This document shows positions 7,751 through 17,412 of a DNA stretch of 58,529 nt, piece after piece (position 1 is the stretch's first letter; every line of letters begins with the position of its first letter). The notes under the pieces were generated by a model. That model worked only from the letters and a program-made list of their open reading frames with translations, was not told the origin of the DNA and searched no databases. Source of the stretch: an uncultured Salinimicrobium sp. (GTDB lineage: Bacteria; Bacteroidota; Bacteroidia; Flavobacteriales; Flavobacteriaceae); the NCBI GenBank assembly GCA_946887075.1, contig CAMPKA010000020.1, positions 1 through 58,529 of the forward strand, read 5' to 3'. The position numbers and the translations under genes are program-made.

Positions 7751-8793
7751 TATTTTTTGATGAATCTTTCCAGGGCGATTTCCGGATCTAGGGGATCCCC
7801 ATTCTCAATGTGATCTAGGAGTTGCCGAGAGATGTAAGGGGACATGAGGATGCCCCGGCTTCCAAGTCCGTTAAGACAGTAGAGATTCTCATGCGCCGGA
7901 TGACGCCCTGTAACCGGCCGTCGGTCGGGAGTCACAGGTCGGATCCCTGCCAGCTGATCCACAAGCTCGAAATCGGCTGTCAGAAATTTGCGAAGCTTTA
8001 AAAGGAGTTCCTCCCTGGCTTGCGATGTGGGACCATTAACCTTGTCATGATGCGAATAGCTGGCTCCAACGGCATAATTGTCATCCTTTACTGGTATCAG
8101 GAAAATGCCTGCCTTGACAGCAGTAGTAAGGTGCAATCCTGGGGCTTTGATGATGAGATATTCCCCCTTATTCCCGGTTACAGGTAAAAAGTTGAAAAAT
8201 GGATTTGAGCGAATGCCCATACCCTCACAGAATACCAGCCGCCTTCCCTCAAGATCCCCATATCTGATCCCTTGGTCTGTAAATTCCACTTCGGAGTGGG
8301 AGAGGGATCCTGTACGGAATCTACCCTTTGCCTTTAAGTACTTCATGTATGTCTCAAGGAACAAAACAGAATTTAATCGGGAGGTTTCGCGGAGCCTTCC
8401 GAAGCCATATTCAGCCTGAATCTCGGGACCCAGCTGTCTGACAATCCTGGGGTCCAGGAAACGGGACAACCGGGGTTTGTCCGCCGCAGTAAACCAATCG
8501 TTCTGCTCCTCTACCGATGTGAATATCCTGTAAATCTCAAGGGGCTGAAGAAATAGCTCTCCAAGATGGCTTTCCAACCTGGAATAAAATCCTTTTGCTT
8601 CGTCGAGGTGGAGATCCCCTTTCCACGCAAGGGAAAGACGCTTGAGGTTGACGGGGTTCATCAGTCCGGCAGCAACAGAAGATGCACGATGCTGATTCTT
8701 ATCCAGGACGATAAAACTACGGCCCCTTTCCTCCAGGCGGTATGCCAGACTGGCTCCTGCGAAGCCAAAACCAATTAAAATGTAATCGACCAT
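7738..8793 (-). CDS. FAD-dependent oxidoreductase (DAO family)
   Basis: The 351-residue protein has an N-terminal Rossmann dinucleotide-binding motif (IGFGFAGASLAYRL), then the VLDKN acidic end of the second strand and SSVAAGLMNPV, typical of D-amino-acid-oxidase-like flavoproteins. The C-terminal LAGIRPVTPDRRPVTG is the usual FAD-contacting segment. MnmC-like and glycine/D-amino acid oxidases share this fold, but the substrate cannot be told from the sequence. The start is the ATG at 8793; an upstream in-frame TTG is unlikely because it lies in the terminator of gldN. Confidence 0.85.
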   Translation of the reverse strand: MVDYILIGFGFAGASLAYRLEERGRSFIVLDKNQHRASSVAAGLMNPVNLKRLSLAWKGDLHLDEAKGFYSRLESHLGELFLQPLEIYRIFTSVEEQNDWFTAADKPRLSRFLDPRIVRQLGPEIQAEYGFGRLRETSRLNSVLFLETYMKYLKAKGRFRTGSLSHSEVEFTDQGIRYGDLEGRRLVFCEGMGIRSNPFFNFLPVTGNKGEYLIIKAPGLHLTTAVKAGIFLIPVKDDNYAVGASYSHHDKVNGPTSQAREELLLKLRKFLTADFELVDQLAGIRPVTPDRRPVTGRHPAHENLYCLNGLGSRGILMSPYISRQLLDHIENGDPLDPEIALERFIKKYYRE

Positions 8794-8810
8794 AAGGATC
8801 TGATTGCGCA

Positions 8811-8843
8811 AAAAAAAAACGCCTCTCTTTTGGGAAAGACGTT
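8811..8843 (-). terminator. Terminator of the gldKLMN operon
   Basis: On the minus strand AACGTCTTT pairs with AGAGAGGCGTT (two G-T wobbles) and is followed by ten T residues. It begins about 26 bases beyond the gldN stop codon. Confidence 0.85.
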
Positions 8844-8868
8844 TCTCTATGGTTTTATAGGTGAGGCC

Positions 8869-9771
8869 TTAGTAGTTCCACATGTCCGCCTCGAAGTTCC
8901 GGATCTGTTCTTTTATTCTCTGAGATTCCAGCAACTGCATAAAAGCGTTGTTACTGATGTAATCATTCACTTCCCTGTCTCCCTGGACATTGTCCTCTGC
9001 ATAGATAACACCATGGAACCTTCTCGCGTTGAGCAGGTGATCGAATGAGATCGGCTGAGAGGTGTTTTCCGGATTGAAGGCATATGCCTGGTTTAGAACC
9101 TCCCTGGCGTCCGGAAACCACACCCAGAACAGCTCCACAAGAACAGGCTCTTCGCTGTCAATAAAGTTTACATCGGGGGCAACCGGTGCTATCCCGAGAA
9201 GCCTGTATTTAAGTTCAGCGAGGCGCTTATCGAAATACCAGTACCCTCTGATATGATACTCCTGGATATCCGCAGACGAGATATCCCTTCTGCTGATATA
9301 CTGCGCATCCACCTCCTCGCCAGCGTTGTACTGTTCAATTCCAAGGTCCGTGGTATCCACCTTGGACAAAGCAGCGCTGATATCATCAAGGGTTCTTTTA
9401 TCATTAAAATAGGAGTCTGCATATATCTTCTCTATCTTCCCATTCTTGATATTGGCTATCAGCACATCATAAAGAGATCTCCGGGAACTGCCGATTTGAT
9501 TGGTGTCAATCGGATAATATAGCGGGAAGTTCACCCTCTCATCCAGGTCAACCACTTCCCAGGTCGTCTTAGCCCAAAGCACATCACGATCTCCGACGTA
9601 TCCATACTCCAGGGGATCATTTACCCCGTACACTTTTTCTGCAACTGTTGGACCCCCGATCTCATCGGGATCCTTGGCGTTCAGAATATTGCTCTGAGCC
9701 AAAGATGTCCCTGTCACGAGCAATCCGCATAATCCTACTATAATTTGGCGACAGTTCATATTACTGATCAT
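8869..9771 (-). CDS. gldN: Gliding motility / type IX secretion protein GldN
   Basis: The 300-residue protein has an N-terminal signal peptide ending near SLAQ and the GldN/PorN body: DPLEYGYVGDRDVLW, a conserved NFPLYYP, and a C-terminal RIKEQIRNFEADMWNY. GldN is a periplasmic component that forms rings with the lipoprotein GldK at the outer membrane in the type IX secretion system (family knowledge). It is last in gldKLMN; its ATG overlaps the gldM stop by one base. An internal ATG four codons on (9759) gives a cleaner signal peptide and may be the true start. Confidence 0.95.
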   Translation of the reverse strand: MISNMNCRQIIVGLCGLLVTGTSLAQSNILNAKDPDEIGGPTVAEKVYGVNDPLEYGYVGDRDVLWAKTTWEVVDLDERVNFPLYYPIDTNQIGSSRRSLYDVLIANIKNGKIEKIYADSYFNDKRTLDDISAALSKVDTTDLGIEQYNAGEEVDAQYISRRDISSADIQEYHIRGYWYFDKRLAELKYRLLGIAPVAPDVNFIDSEEPVLVELFWVWFPDAREVLNQAYAFNPENTSQPISFDHLLNARRFHGVIYAEDNVQGDREVNDYISNNAFMQLLESQRIKEQIRNFEADMWNY

Positions 9772-11315
9772 TAATTTGTTAACTCCACTACGACAGGAGA
9801 CACCTGCTTAAGCTTATATCCGGAATTTCCGGCGAGCTGAGCTTCGATATCGAAGATCTGCACGGTTTCTCCCCTCCCTGCTCTACGAAGTGCCTGAATG
9901 GCACTCTGATCCAGTTTCTGGCCACGAACCGCAATGGTAGGCTGCCCTGGAACTTTGAACTTAAATCCGGTAACCCGCAGGTCGATATTGAAATCGAAGT
10001 CCGGAAGCATGGCTCCAATGGTGGCGATTTCCAGGGTCTGGCGCTGCATTTTGACAGTACCATCCTCTCCTCTTACAGTTCCCACCGGGCGTGGAATATC
10101 CTTGATCCGGAAGGTTTTGCTGTCTGTGACGGTTTCCCCTCCTGGGAGATCTCCACTCACCTTGATGGTGACTTCCCTGGCCTGGAGCGTAGTGACATCC
10201 ATCACATATTGTCCGGCACCACCTGCCTTTCGCAATCCGGGGGCACTGGCGGTCACGTTTCCGACTCCGGGAATGGAGATCGTCATCGGGTTGTCCACCC
10301 CGCGATACACCACGTTCATCTTGTCCGCAGAGATCACCGCGGAATTCGGTTTAGGAATAACGGTATAGGTTTGATTCACAGGAATTGTCACAATCGAATC
10401 CCCTTCCTGGAACTGGAGCTCCCCCTCTATCTTCTGCTCTCCGACATTACCTGCAGGAAAACTCAGTTTAACCTGTCCGGCCTGAATATTTTCGACTTCC
10501 CGGCCATTGATTACCACTTTGTCAAATTGAAGCGTCTTGTCCACCCTTCCGAGCACTACAGTTCCGGTGAAATTCTCCCCGCTGAAAAAGGCGGTTTTGC
10601 TTGGAATAACGATGGCTTCGTAGTTGGTCAGGGAAACTTCGCTCTGAAGTTGTCCGGAAAGCATAGAGGAAAGGATCTCGCTTTCAGCGGCCTTGGCATC
10701 ACTCTGCATCTGAGTAAGCTTGGTCAGGGAAGCGACAAGCGGGAAACCTTCAAAGTTGTATTCCAACCAGGGTTTCTGAACCCCTTCGCTATCCTCGACG
10801 GGTTCCGTACTGAATTCACTTTTGATCTCATTGGCGATCTGAGGGAACTCGTCTCCTAAAATGGAGGATACTTTTTCCCGATAGGCAGTAATGGCAGCAA
10901 GGAATTCCTCCCCGGCCTCACTGGGTCCACCACTGGAAAAAAGATACTCATCGAGTTGCGCCGATTTATCCATACTCTCGTAATCCCGTCGATCTTCGGG
11001 CTCCACATCGGCCAAAGCCTTCTCCTTGAGCTCATCGATGTATGTGGTGAAGGCAACGGTGATCGTGTGTATGGAATCCGCCTTTGCCTTTAATGGTTTA
11101 TATTTCTCCGGCTGTTCCTCAACCTTAGCAGCAAGACCAGCCATAAAAGCCGCATTTCTTTCGCTTACCGAAGCATTGGATTCCGCTATTTTCTCGTTGA
11201 TCATCCCAAAAGCCGTCAAGACCTCTTTCGACATGTTCAGAGCCATCATCGCGATGAAGACCAGATACATGAGGTTGATCATCTTCTGTCTTGGGGATTG
11301 TTTTCCAGACGCCAT
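9771..11315 (-). CDS. gldM: Gliding motility / type IX secretion protein GldM
   Basis: The 514-residue protein has a single N-terminal membrane helix (MINLMYLVFIAMMALN, residues 12-27) and a long periplasmic region made of beta-rich domains. GldM spans the periplasm and, together with GldL, forms the proton-driven rotary motor of type IX secretion and gliding (family knowledge). The N-terminal MASGKQSPRQKMINLMYLVF is a conserved family signature. It lies 53 bases after gldL and overlaps gldN, consistent with one transcript. Confidence 0.95.
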   Translation of the reverse strand: MASGKQSPRQKMINLMYLVFIAMMALNMSKEVLTAFGMINEKIAESNASVSERNAAFMAGLAAKVEEQPEKYKPLKAKADSIHTITVAFTTYIDELKEKALADVEPEDRRDYESMDKSAQLDEYLFSSGGPSEAGEEFLAAITAYREKVSSILGDEFPQIANEIKSEFSTEPVEDSEGVQKPWLEYNFEGFPLVASLTKLTQMQSDAKAAESEILSSMLSGQLQSEVSLTNYEAIVIPSKTAFFSGENFTGTVVLGRVDKTLQFDKVVINGREVENIQAGQVKLSFPAGNVGEQKIEGELQFQEGDSIVTIPVNQTYTVIPKPNSAVISADKMNVVYRGVDNPMTISIPGVGNVTASAPGLRKAGGAGQYVMDVTTLQAREVTIKVSGDLPGGETVTDSKTFRIKDIPRPVGTVRGEDGTVKMQRQTLEIATIGAMLPDFDFNIDLRVTGFKFKVPGQPTIAVRGQKLDQSAIQALRRAGRGETVQIFDIEAQLAGNSGYKLKQVSPVVVELTN

Positions 11316-11368
11316 TCTCTATTTAATTTGATTTGTAAAAGGGATCAGACTAACGAAGTCTAATCCTC

Positions 11369-12010
11369 TCAAGCCTTAACGTGCATTGCGGACAACATTC
11401 CTCCGTAAACCCCATTCAAAGATGATAGGTTTGAAGCAAGGAATTCCATCTGCTTGTTCAGCTTGCCCGCATTCTCAGCAACTTCTTCATTGATCTCTGC
11501 CTGTCTGGATGCAGATTCGACCTGGACTTTGTATATGCTGTTCAGGGATTCAAGCTGATTGGCTGCAAGGTTCATCTCCTCGCTGTACTTTTTCTGTGAA
11601 GCCAGGGCGTCCACTGTAGGAGTGATGTTCTTGGCAGCACCCTCAAAATTGCGGATGCTATCCCCAAGACTGCTCATAAGGCTGGCGTCGATCTTGGCCT
11701 CTTTGAGGATCTCGTCCAGTTTACGGGAAAGCATTCCCTCAACTTCATCGTCCTTTGCCACAACAGCTCCCCTGGAGGCAGCTTCACCTCCGGCCAACTC
11801 TGGATAAACAAGTGACCAGTCCAGTTCATCATCCACTGGTTCAAAAGCGGAGACCGCAAAAACGATCGCCTCCACGATCAGACCGATGATCAGCATAAGA
11901 TTACCTGCTGGCCAGTGCATGATCTTGAAAAGGGCTCCGAGAATAACCACGGATGCACCCAGACCGTACACCATGTTCATTAATTTCTTACTCGACTTCG
12001 ATTGTGCCAT
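11369..12010 (-). CDS. gldL: Gliding motility / type IX secretion protein GldL
   Basis: The 213-residue protein has two N-terminal membrane helices (about residues 10-55) with a conserved FKIMHWPAG segment between them, then a cytoplasmic coiled-coil tail rich in Leu, Glu, Ser and Gln. GldL is the inner-membrane stator-like partner of GldM and carries the proton-responsive glutamate in its membrane helices; Glu47 in LIVEAIVFA is a plausible candidate. It lies between gldK and gldM in the operon. Confidence 0.95.
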   Translation of the reverse strand: MAQSKSSKKLMNMVYGLGASVVILGALFKIMHWPAGNLMLIIGLIVEAIVFAVSAFEPVDDELDWSLVYPELAGGEAASRGAVVAKDDEVEGMLSRKLDEILKEAKIDASLMSSLGDSIRNFEGAAKNITPTVDALASQKKYSEEMNLAANQLESLNSIYKVQVESASRQAEINEEVAENAGKLNKQMEFLASNLSSLNGVYGGMLSAMHVKA

Positions 12011-12076
12011 AATACTTAAAATTTAGGTTCAGTTCTTTTTTATTGGTTGTTTGTGAAATTTAGGGAAAATTTTTAA

Positions 12077-13435
12077 TTACCTCCTCTGGTTCAGGGTGAC
12101 ATCAGTACCCATGTAATCCTGTACGGTTCGGAAACCGATATAACTTCTAGCCGAATCGGCATACTCATAGTCCCGGCTACTCACCTGAAGAAAATAGGAG
12201 ACGTCCTTCCAGGAACCTCCCCGGACAACCTTCCTCATATTCGCCTCATCGTTAACAGAGGGGTTCATCGAAGAGGAATATTCATAAGAGGCAGGATCAT
12301 AAGAAGAAAAGACCCACTCCGATACATTTCCTGCCATATTGTAGAGCCCGTAATCGTTCGGCTCATAAGATTTCGCTTCAACGGTATATAAAGCCTGGTC
12401 GGCAGCATAATCCCCCCGGAGCGGTTTGAAGTTGGCCATAAAGCAGCCACGGTCATTTTTAGTATAGGGACCTCCCCAGGGATAGCTGGCTCCTTCGAGA
12501 CCTCCCCTGGCGGCATATTCCCATTCTGCCTCTGTTGGCAGACGATAGGAGTTCACGTTATGTTTGCCTCTGGACTTCCGGTATGCATTGTGATATAGGG
12601 TTCTCCACTGGGCAAATGCCCTGGCCTGATGCCAATTCACGCCGACTACCGGATAATCGCTGTACGCATCATGCCAGAAGTAGTCATTGTGCATGGGTTC
12701 GTTATAGGAATAATTGAAGTCCTTGATCCAAACCGTGGTATCCGGATAGACGAGGACCTCTTCGGTCTCGATAAAGTCCGCGCGGCCACCTCCTGGCTCC
12801 GCTCTTGCGGCTTCAGAGACATCCAACCAGGAATACTTGAATTTTAAATGCTTTACGTCGATTGACCTTTGACCGTTGTATACCTCCTCGATTGGGATAT
12901 ACATCGTGTCCATCACCTCTGCGTAGTACACATCCGGATACTCGCTGGTGTCCCATATCAGATCAACATCCTTATTGAGTTTTCTGCCTTCGTAGCCTCC
13001 CATGCTGTAATAATTGTCATACATGTACTGCTCATAGGGAGTTCGTTCCTGCTCTTCGGTATCGGCAAAAGCGTACTCTCCGATTCCTCCGGTTCCAGGG
13101 GTCTCTCCCACCTCCTCGGCAAGAATCGCGAGTTTCATCCTAACGATAGAATCCCGAACCCAAAAAACAAACTGACGGTATTCGGAATTGGTGATTTCAG
13201 TTTCGTCCATATAGAAGGACCGAACGGTCACTGTCTTTGGGGGTGCGTTCTTCAGGGCCGGTCTGTCGTCGTCAGACTTACCCATGATGAAAGCCCCACC
13301 GGGAATCAGTGTCATTCCCAACGGTTTTTCTGGATGCCATTCCTTACCCTGCACACCAACTAATTGCCCCTGATCACCGCGGCCACAAGAGGCCAATACA
13401 GAAATAACAGCAGTAAGCAAAAAAAGTTTCCTCAT
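12077..13435 (-). CDS. gldK: Gliding motility lipoprotein GldK
   Basis: The 452-residue protein has a lipoprotein signal (LTAVISVLASC) and a formylglycine-generating-enzyme/sulfatase-modifying-factor fold: PGGAFIMGKSDDD, DETEITNSEYRQF, VGVNWHQARAFAQWR, RLPTEAEWEYAARGG, NMAGNVSEW and RGGSWKD. GldK is the outer-membrane lipoprotein that forms the GldK/GldN ring of type IX secretion (family knowledge). The ATG at 13435 fits the lipoprotein signal best; an in-frame TTG at 13447 would add four residues. A TAACTTTG at 13445-13452 resembles a -7 element but is only 10 bases from the ATG. First gene of the gldKLMN operon. Confidence 0.94.
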   Translation of the reverse strand: MRKLFLLTAVISVLASCGRGDQGQLVGVQGKEWHPEKPLGMTLIPGGAFIMGKSDDDRPALKNAPPKTVTVRSFYMDETEITNSEYRQFVFWVRDSIVRMKLAILAEEVGETPGTGGIGEYAFADTEEQERTPYEQYMYDNYYSMGGYEGRKLNKDVDLIWDTSEYPDVYYAEVMDTMYIPIEEVYNGQRSIDVKHLKFKYSWLDVSEAARAEPGGGRADFIETEEVLVYPDTTVWIKDFNYSYNEPMHNDYFWHDAYSDYPVVGVNWHQARAFAQWRTLYHNAYRKSRGKHNVNSYRLPTEAEWEYAARGGLEGASYPWGGPYTKNDRGCFMANFKPLRGDYAADQALYTVEAKSYEPNDYGLYNMAGNVSEWVFSSYDPASYEYSSSMNPSVNDEANMRKVVRGGSWKDVSYFLQVSSRDYEYADSARSYIGFRTVQDYMGTDVTLNQRR

Positions 13436-13549
13436 AGTATCACTCAAAGTTAGGATATAATAGCTTCAAGGCCGTAAACCTATTTATTTATTTTCTAATA
13501 AGCAATTTATTTACGCAAAATGCCGGCAGCTACAGATGTATATCTTTTG

Positions 13550-14710
13550 TTAAATTTCGTTTTTCCTTTTCGTTTTGTACCACCTCTCCGGAATCACCTG
13601 ATTGCAGGCCTGAAGGTAGTCTCCCTCTGTGCAAGGTAATAACGTATGCCTTTTCAATTTATTATTGGCCGCGGAAATAAATGGAATTTCGATCCACCAC
13701 CTTCCGCTCAAAGGGCTCTTGTAGAAGACAAGGATTTCCTCCTCCACGGGCACCTGGTACTTAATAAACTCCTTTCTGGCGGAATTAGTATTTTCATTTT
13801 TCCTAAAGTTAACCCCCTCAATGAAATACCAGAGTATCTGGGCGATGAGCATGTTGGTCAACGGCCTTTCAAAAGCAGCGGAATATTCATAAAGACCAAA
13901 GGAGGATACCTTATCGCTGATTCCTGCATATCTCGCTAGGGCACAGATCTCCTTCCCTTCAAATCCATTGGGGAAGGCGAGATTCGGCAGCCCGAGGGCG
14001 CCAGAGGAAATCGAGCTGAGATCCATGGCAACAAGATCGGCATCCCTCATGACCGGTTCGACCATCGGAATATCTGCACTGACCTCCCCCAACCTAAAAG
14101 CGTCGAAGAAGAGGCGGTCCATCAGTTCGATCTCATCCTGAGAATTGAAATAGGTCTGATATCCAATATTGGAATAATTAAAGAGATTATAGGGTTTGGT
14201 CACTACAATTTTCCCGATATAGGACCGGTTGCTCAGGGATTTGTCAGCGTCCCCAAGATCAAACCGGGAGTCCACATTTACCAGATTGACCATCTGGGAA
14301 ACTCCGTCATATCCCCGGTACTGGCCGTAAACCAGGTCCTGGCTTCCTCCGAGAATCACCGGAATGATGTCCTGGGAAAGCAAGGTTCTGACCGTGGATT
14401 CCAGAGCATAGAAGGTGTCTTCCGCCGATGCTCCCGGCACGATATCCCCCAGGTCCGCCACCTTGATATGCCAGTTTCCGGGAAACAGGCGGTAAAGCGT
14501 TTTACGCAGACCATCAAAACCAAAAGGTTCCCCGGAACGATCCTCCTTCAGCCGGTCCTCCAGAACGCCGAAGATCGCGATCTTGACCCCCTCAAGATCC
14601 GGAAAGGCCTTGTCTGCTGTATTGATGATCAGTCCGGCACCAAGGTTTTTCTGGCCCCTGATTTCCTCCAGGATTTCCTCCCTGACTGGCGTAAAAAAAT
14701 CCAGCTCCAT
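13550..14710 (-). CDS. Arginase/ureohydrolase-fold protein lacking the usual metal ligands
   Basis: The 386-residue protein has the overall ureohydrolase layout (VIPVILGGSQDLVYGQYRGY, then strands leading to conserved Asp-rich loops). The expected metal-binding motifs are altered: GGxHS is GGSQDL (121-126), DAHxD is NVDSRFDL (145-152), and DxDxxDP is AMDLSSISS (228-236). Automated annotation may call it formimidoylglutamase, but catalysis is doubtful. It lies directly after topA (stop and start adjacent) and upstream of gldK, a neighbourhood I associate with flavobacteria. A non-enzymatic role is inference. Confidence 0.75.
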   Translation of the reverse strand: MELDFFTPVREEILEEIRGQKNLGAGLIINTADKAFPDLEGVKIAIFGVLEDRLKEDRSGEPFGFDGLRKTLYRLFPGNWHIKVADLGDIVPGASAEDTFYALESTVRTLLSQDIIPVILGGSQDLVYGQYRGYDGVSQMVNLVNVDSRFDLGDADKSLSNRSYIGKIVVTKPYNLFNYSNIGYQTYFNSQDEIELMDRLFFDAFRLGEVSADIPMVEPVMRDADLVAMDLSSISSGALGLPNLAFPNGFEGKEICALARYAGISDKVSSFGLYEYSAAFERPLTNMLIAQILWYFIEGVNFRKNENTNSARKEFIKYQVPVEEEILVFYKSPLSGRWWIEIPFISAANNKLKRHTLLPCTEGDYLQACNQVIPERWYKTKRKNEI

Positions 14711-17227
14711 CTATTTCTTTTTTGCCGAAGATTTCTTTCCTGAAGCCTTACCGGTACGCTTCCTTGTCGTGGCCTTCTTCTTCGGGGCTTTTTTCTGGAG
14801 CAGGTCCTTGGCCTCCTCCAGGCTAAGCTTGGTGGCGTCCACTGTCTTGGGAAGCTCCACCTTGGTCTTTCCCTTGATGATATTGGACCTTCCCCACCTG
14901 GCCTTCTCCACTCTTATTCCTTCCTCTTCCCAGTTGTGAATCACCTTTTCCCGTTCTTTCTTCAGTTTATCCTCGATCAGTTCTTCGATATCTTCCGGAG
15001 AAAGCGAATCGAAGTCGTACTTTTTCCCCACGTTTATGAACATCCCGTTCCACTTGAGGAAGGGTCCGAACCGACCCACTCCTTTTTGTACCGGACTGTC
15101 TTTGTACTCATAGATCGGCGCATCTGCCTTCTCCTTCTCCCGAATTAGCTCCAGGGCCCGGTCAAAGCTTACCCCAGCCGGGTCCTCCCCCTTTTCCAGG
15201 GACACGAATTTCTTCCCGTATCTCACATAAGGCCCGAACCTTCCATTGTTCACTTCCACCTTTTCTCCTTTATATTGTCCGAGCTCCTTAGGGAGCTTAA
15301 AGAGCTCCATCGCTTCCTCAAAGGTGACTGAATCCAAGGACTGGTCCGGTGAAAGACTTGCAAAACGGGGCTTCTCATCATCCTCGACAGATCCCATCTG
15401 CACCATTGGCCCGAATTTCCCGAGGCGAACGCTTACCGGTTTCCCCGTTTCGGGATCCTCCCCCAGGATTCTTTCTCCCACTTCTCTGTCGGCGTTCTCC
15501 GCAACATCTTTCACCTGAGGATGAAAATCCTGATAAAAGTCCTTCATCATTTTGGTCCACTCCTCATTACCCTCGGCGATGTCATCGAAATCCTGTTCTA
15601 CCTTGGCAGTAAAATGATAATCGAGAATATTGGCAAAATGGTTGACCAGGAAATCATTGACCACCATTCCTACAGCAGTAGGGATCAGTTTCCCCTTGTC
15701 GCTTCCGACCATTTCTGTCAGCACTTTTTCCCGGATCTTCTCTTCCTGGAGTGTCAGTTGGGTGTACTGGCGCTCGGATCCCTCCACTGTCCCTTTTTCT
15801 ACGTAATTCCGATTCTGAATGGTGGATATGGTAGGGGCATAGGTCGAGGGACGGCCAATACCCAATTCCTCCAGTTTCTTCACAAGAGAAGCTTCGGTAT
15901 ACCGGTAGGGAGGTCTGGTGAATCGCTCTGTGGCAGTGATATACAAATTTTCCAGTTGCTCCCCTGAGCGCAGCGCAGGCAACATTCCCTCCTGCTCCTC
16001 ATCCTCCTCATCCTTGCTCTCCAGGTAAACCTTCAGAAAACCGTCGAATTTGATGACCTCCCCGTTGGCCGTGAATTCCTTCTCATGGGTATCCGCTGAG
16101 ATCCTCACATTGGTCCGCTCGAGCCTGGCATCCTCCATCTGAGAGGCAATGGCCCTCTTCCATATCAATTCATAAAGCCTCTGTTCATCCCGATCCCGAT
16201 TCACATGTTGGTTCGCAAAATCGGTGGGGCGTATCGCCTCATGGGCCTCCTGAGCTCCTTTTGACTTCCCCTTGAATTGCCTGGACTTGCTGTACTTTTC
16301 TCCAAATGCCTGAAGAATTTCCCGGCGTGCACCCTCCCGTGCATCATTGGAAAGATTGACACTATCGGTCCTCATATAGGTGATGAGCCCGGCTTCATAC
16401 AAACGCTGCGCTATGGTCATCGTCTTGCTGACCGAAAAATACAGCTTCCTGGATGCCTCCTGCTGAAGCGTCGAAGTCGTGAAAGGTGGGGCCGGGGATT
16501 TCTTGGCCGGTTTGGTCGAAAGCTCAGCGACCTTATATGTTGCCCCCAGACTCTGAGAAAGGAACTTCTCCGCCTGGGTCTTGGTACTAAAATTTTTGGG
16601 TAGTTTTGCTTTGAAGCTTTTTCCTTCTTCGGTGGTGAATTCCGCATCTATCCGGAAAGAAGCTTCCGGGGTAAAAGCCTGGATTTCCCTTTCTCGCTCC
16701 ACGATCAGCCGGACTGAAACCGACTGCACCCGTCCTGCCGAAAGTCCTCCCTTTACCTTTCGCCAAAGTACAGGTGATATTTCGTAGCCGACCAGGCGAT
16801 CCAGCACCCGACGCGCTTGTTGTGCATTGACCAGGTTATAGTCGATGTCCCTCGGGTTCTCGATCGCTTTGAGGATGGCTGATTTGGTGATCTCATGGAA
16901 AACGATCCGCTTGACCTTCTTTTTGTCGAGTTTGAGCTCCTCTGCCAGGTGCCAGGCAATAGCCTCCCCTTCACGGTCCTCATCACTTGCCAGCCACACC
17001 ATCTCCGCATCCTTTGCCAGGTTCTTAAGCTTCCTGACCACCTCCTTTTTATCCTTGGAAACGGTATATTTTGGAGTGAAATCCCCTTCTGTGTCGACCC
17101 CGAGTTCCTTTGTGGGAAGGTCAGCTATATGGCCAAAACTTGAAGCTACCTGGTAATCCTTGCCCAGGAATTTCTCAATGGTCTTCGCTTTTGCCGGAGA
17201 TTCTACTATCACTAAATTTTTGGCCAT
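14711..17227 (-). CDS. topA: DNA topoisomerase I (type IA)
   Basis: The 838-residue protein relaxes negative supercoils through a 5'-phosphotyrosine intermediate. The Toprim domain has Glu9 in VESPAKAKTI and the acidic triad in SDEDREGEAIAWH (81-93). The active-site tyrosine is Tyr284 in LITYMRTDS. From about residue 600, several C-terminal topoisomerase repeats (GRFGPYVRYG, GRFGPFLKWNG) follow, and the protein ends in a Lys-rich tail. No Cys4 zinc fingers are seen, as is common in this phylum. A -7-like element lies 20 bases upstream. Confidence 0.96.
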   Translation of the reverse strand: MAKNLVIVESPAKAKTIEKFLGKDYQVASSFGHIADLPTKELGVDTEGDFTPKYTVSKDKKEVVRKLKNLAKDAEMVWLASDEDREGEAIAWHLAEELKLDKKKVKRIVFHEITKSAILKAIENPRDIDYNLVNAQQARRVLDRLVGYEISPVLWRKVKGGLSAGRVQSVSVRLIVEREREIQAFTPEASFRIDAEFTTEEGKSFKAKLPKNFSTKTQAEKFLSQSLGATYKVAELSTKPAKKSPAPPFTTSTLQQEASRKLYFSVSKTMTIAQRLYEAGLITYMRTDSVNLSNDAREGARREILQAFGEKYSKSRQFKGKSKGAQEAHEAIRPTDFANQHVNRDRDEQRLYELIWKRAIASQMEDARLERTNVRISADTHEKEFTANGEVIKFDGFLKVYLESKDEEDEEQEGMLPALRSGEQLENLYITATERFTRPPYRYTEASLVKKLEELGIGRPSTYAPTISTIQNRNYVEKGTVEGSERQYTQLTLQEEKIREKVLTEMVGSDKGKLIPTAVGMVVNDFLVNHFANILDYHFTAKVEQDFDDIAEGNEEWTKMMKDFYQDFHPQVKDVAENADREVGERILGEDPETGKPVSVRLGKFGPMVQMGSVEDDEKPRFASLSPDQSLDSVTFEEAMELFKLPKELGQYKGEKVEVNNGRFGPYVRYGKKFVSLEKGEDPAGVSFDRALELIREKEKADAPIYEYKDSPVQKGVGRFGPFLKWNGMFINVGKKYDFDSLSPEDIEELIEDKLKKEREKVIHNWEEEGIRVEKARWGRSNIIKGKTKVELPKTVDATKLSLEEAKDLLQKKAPKKKATTRKRTGKASGKKSSAKKK

Positions 17228-17246
17228 GTTACCTGATTTTGTTCTG

Positions 17247-17254
17247 CAAAAGTA
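17247..17254 (-). promoter_or_regulatory. Candidate -7 element upstream of topA
   Basis: TACTTTTG on the minus strand matches TAnnTTTG and lies 20 bases before the topA ATG. No good TTTG was found at the expected -33 distance, so the call is tentative. Confidence 0.4.
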
Positions 17255-17346
17255 TAGGAATTTTTAAATACCCAGGTTTAAAGAAAACCAAATGCCCTCA
17301 GGCAGGAGCAGGAGGATCAGAAGTTCTGAAGAAATCTTTCTGCCAC

Positions 17347-17378
17347 TTTGTCACATCCTGATGAAATCTTTATCTTTG
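17347..17378 (+). promoter_or_regulatory. Bacteroidota-type promoter of miaB
   Basis: TTTG (17347-17350), a 20-base spacer and TATCTTTG (17371-17378) fit the -33/-7 consensus. The miaB ATG follows 35 bases downstream. Confidence 0.65.
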
Positions 17379-17412
17379 CGCTTCTTATAACCCAAAGGGT
17401 ATTTCAAAGGCT

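Noticed and set aside
13445..13452. TAACTTTG as a promoter -7 element for gldK
   Set aside because: It matches the consensus but is only 10 bases from the ATG, which would give an almost leaderless mRNA, and no good -33 was found.
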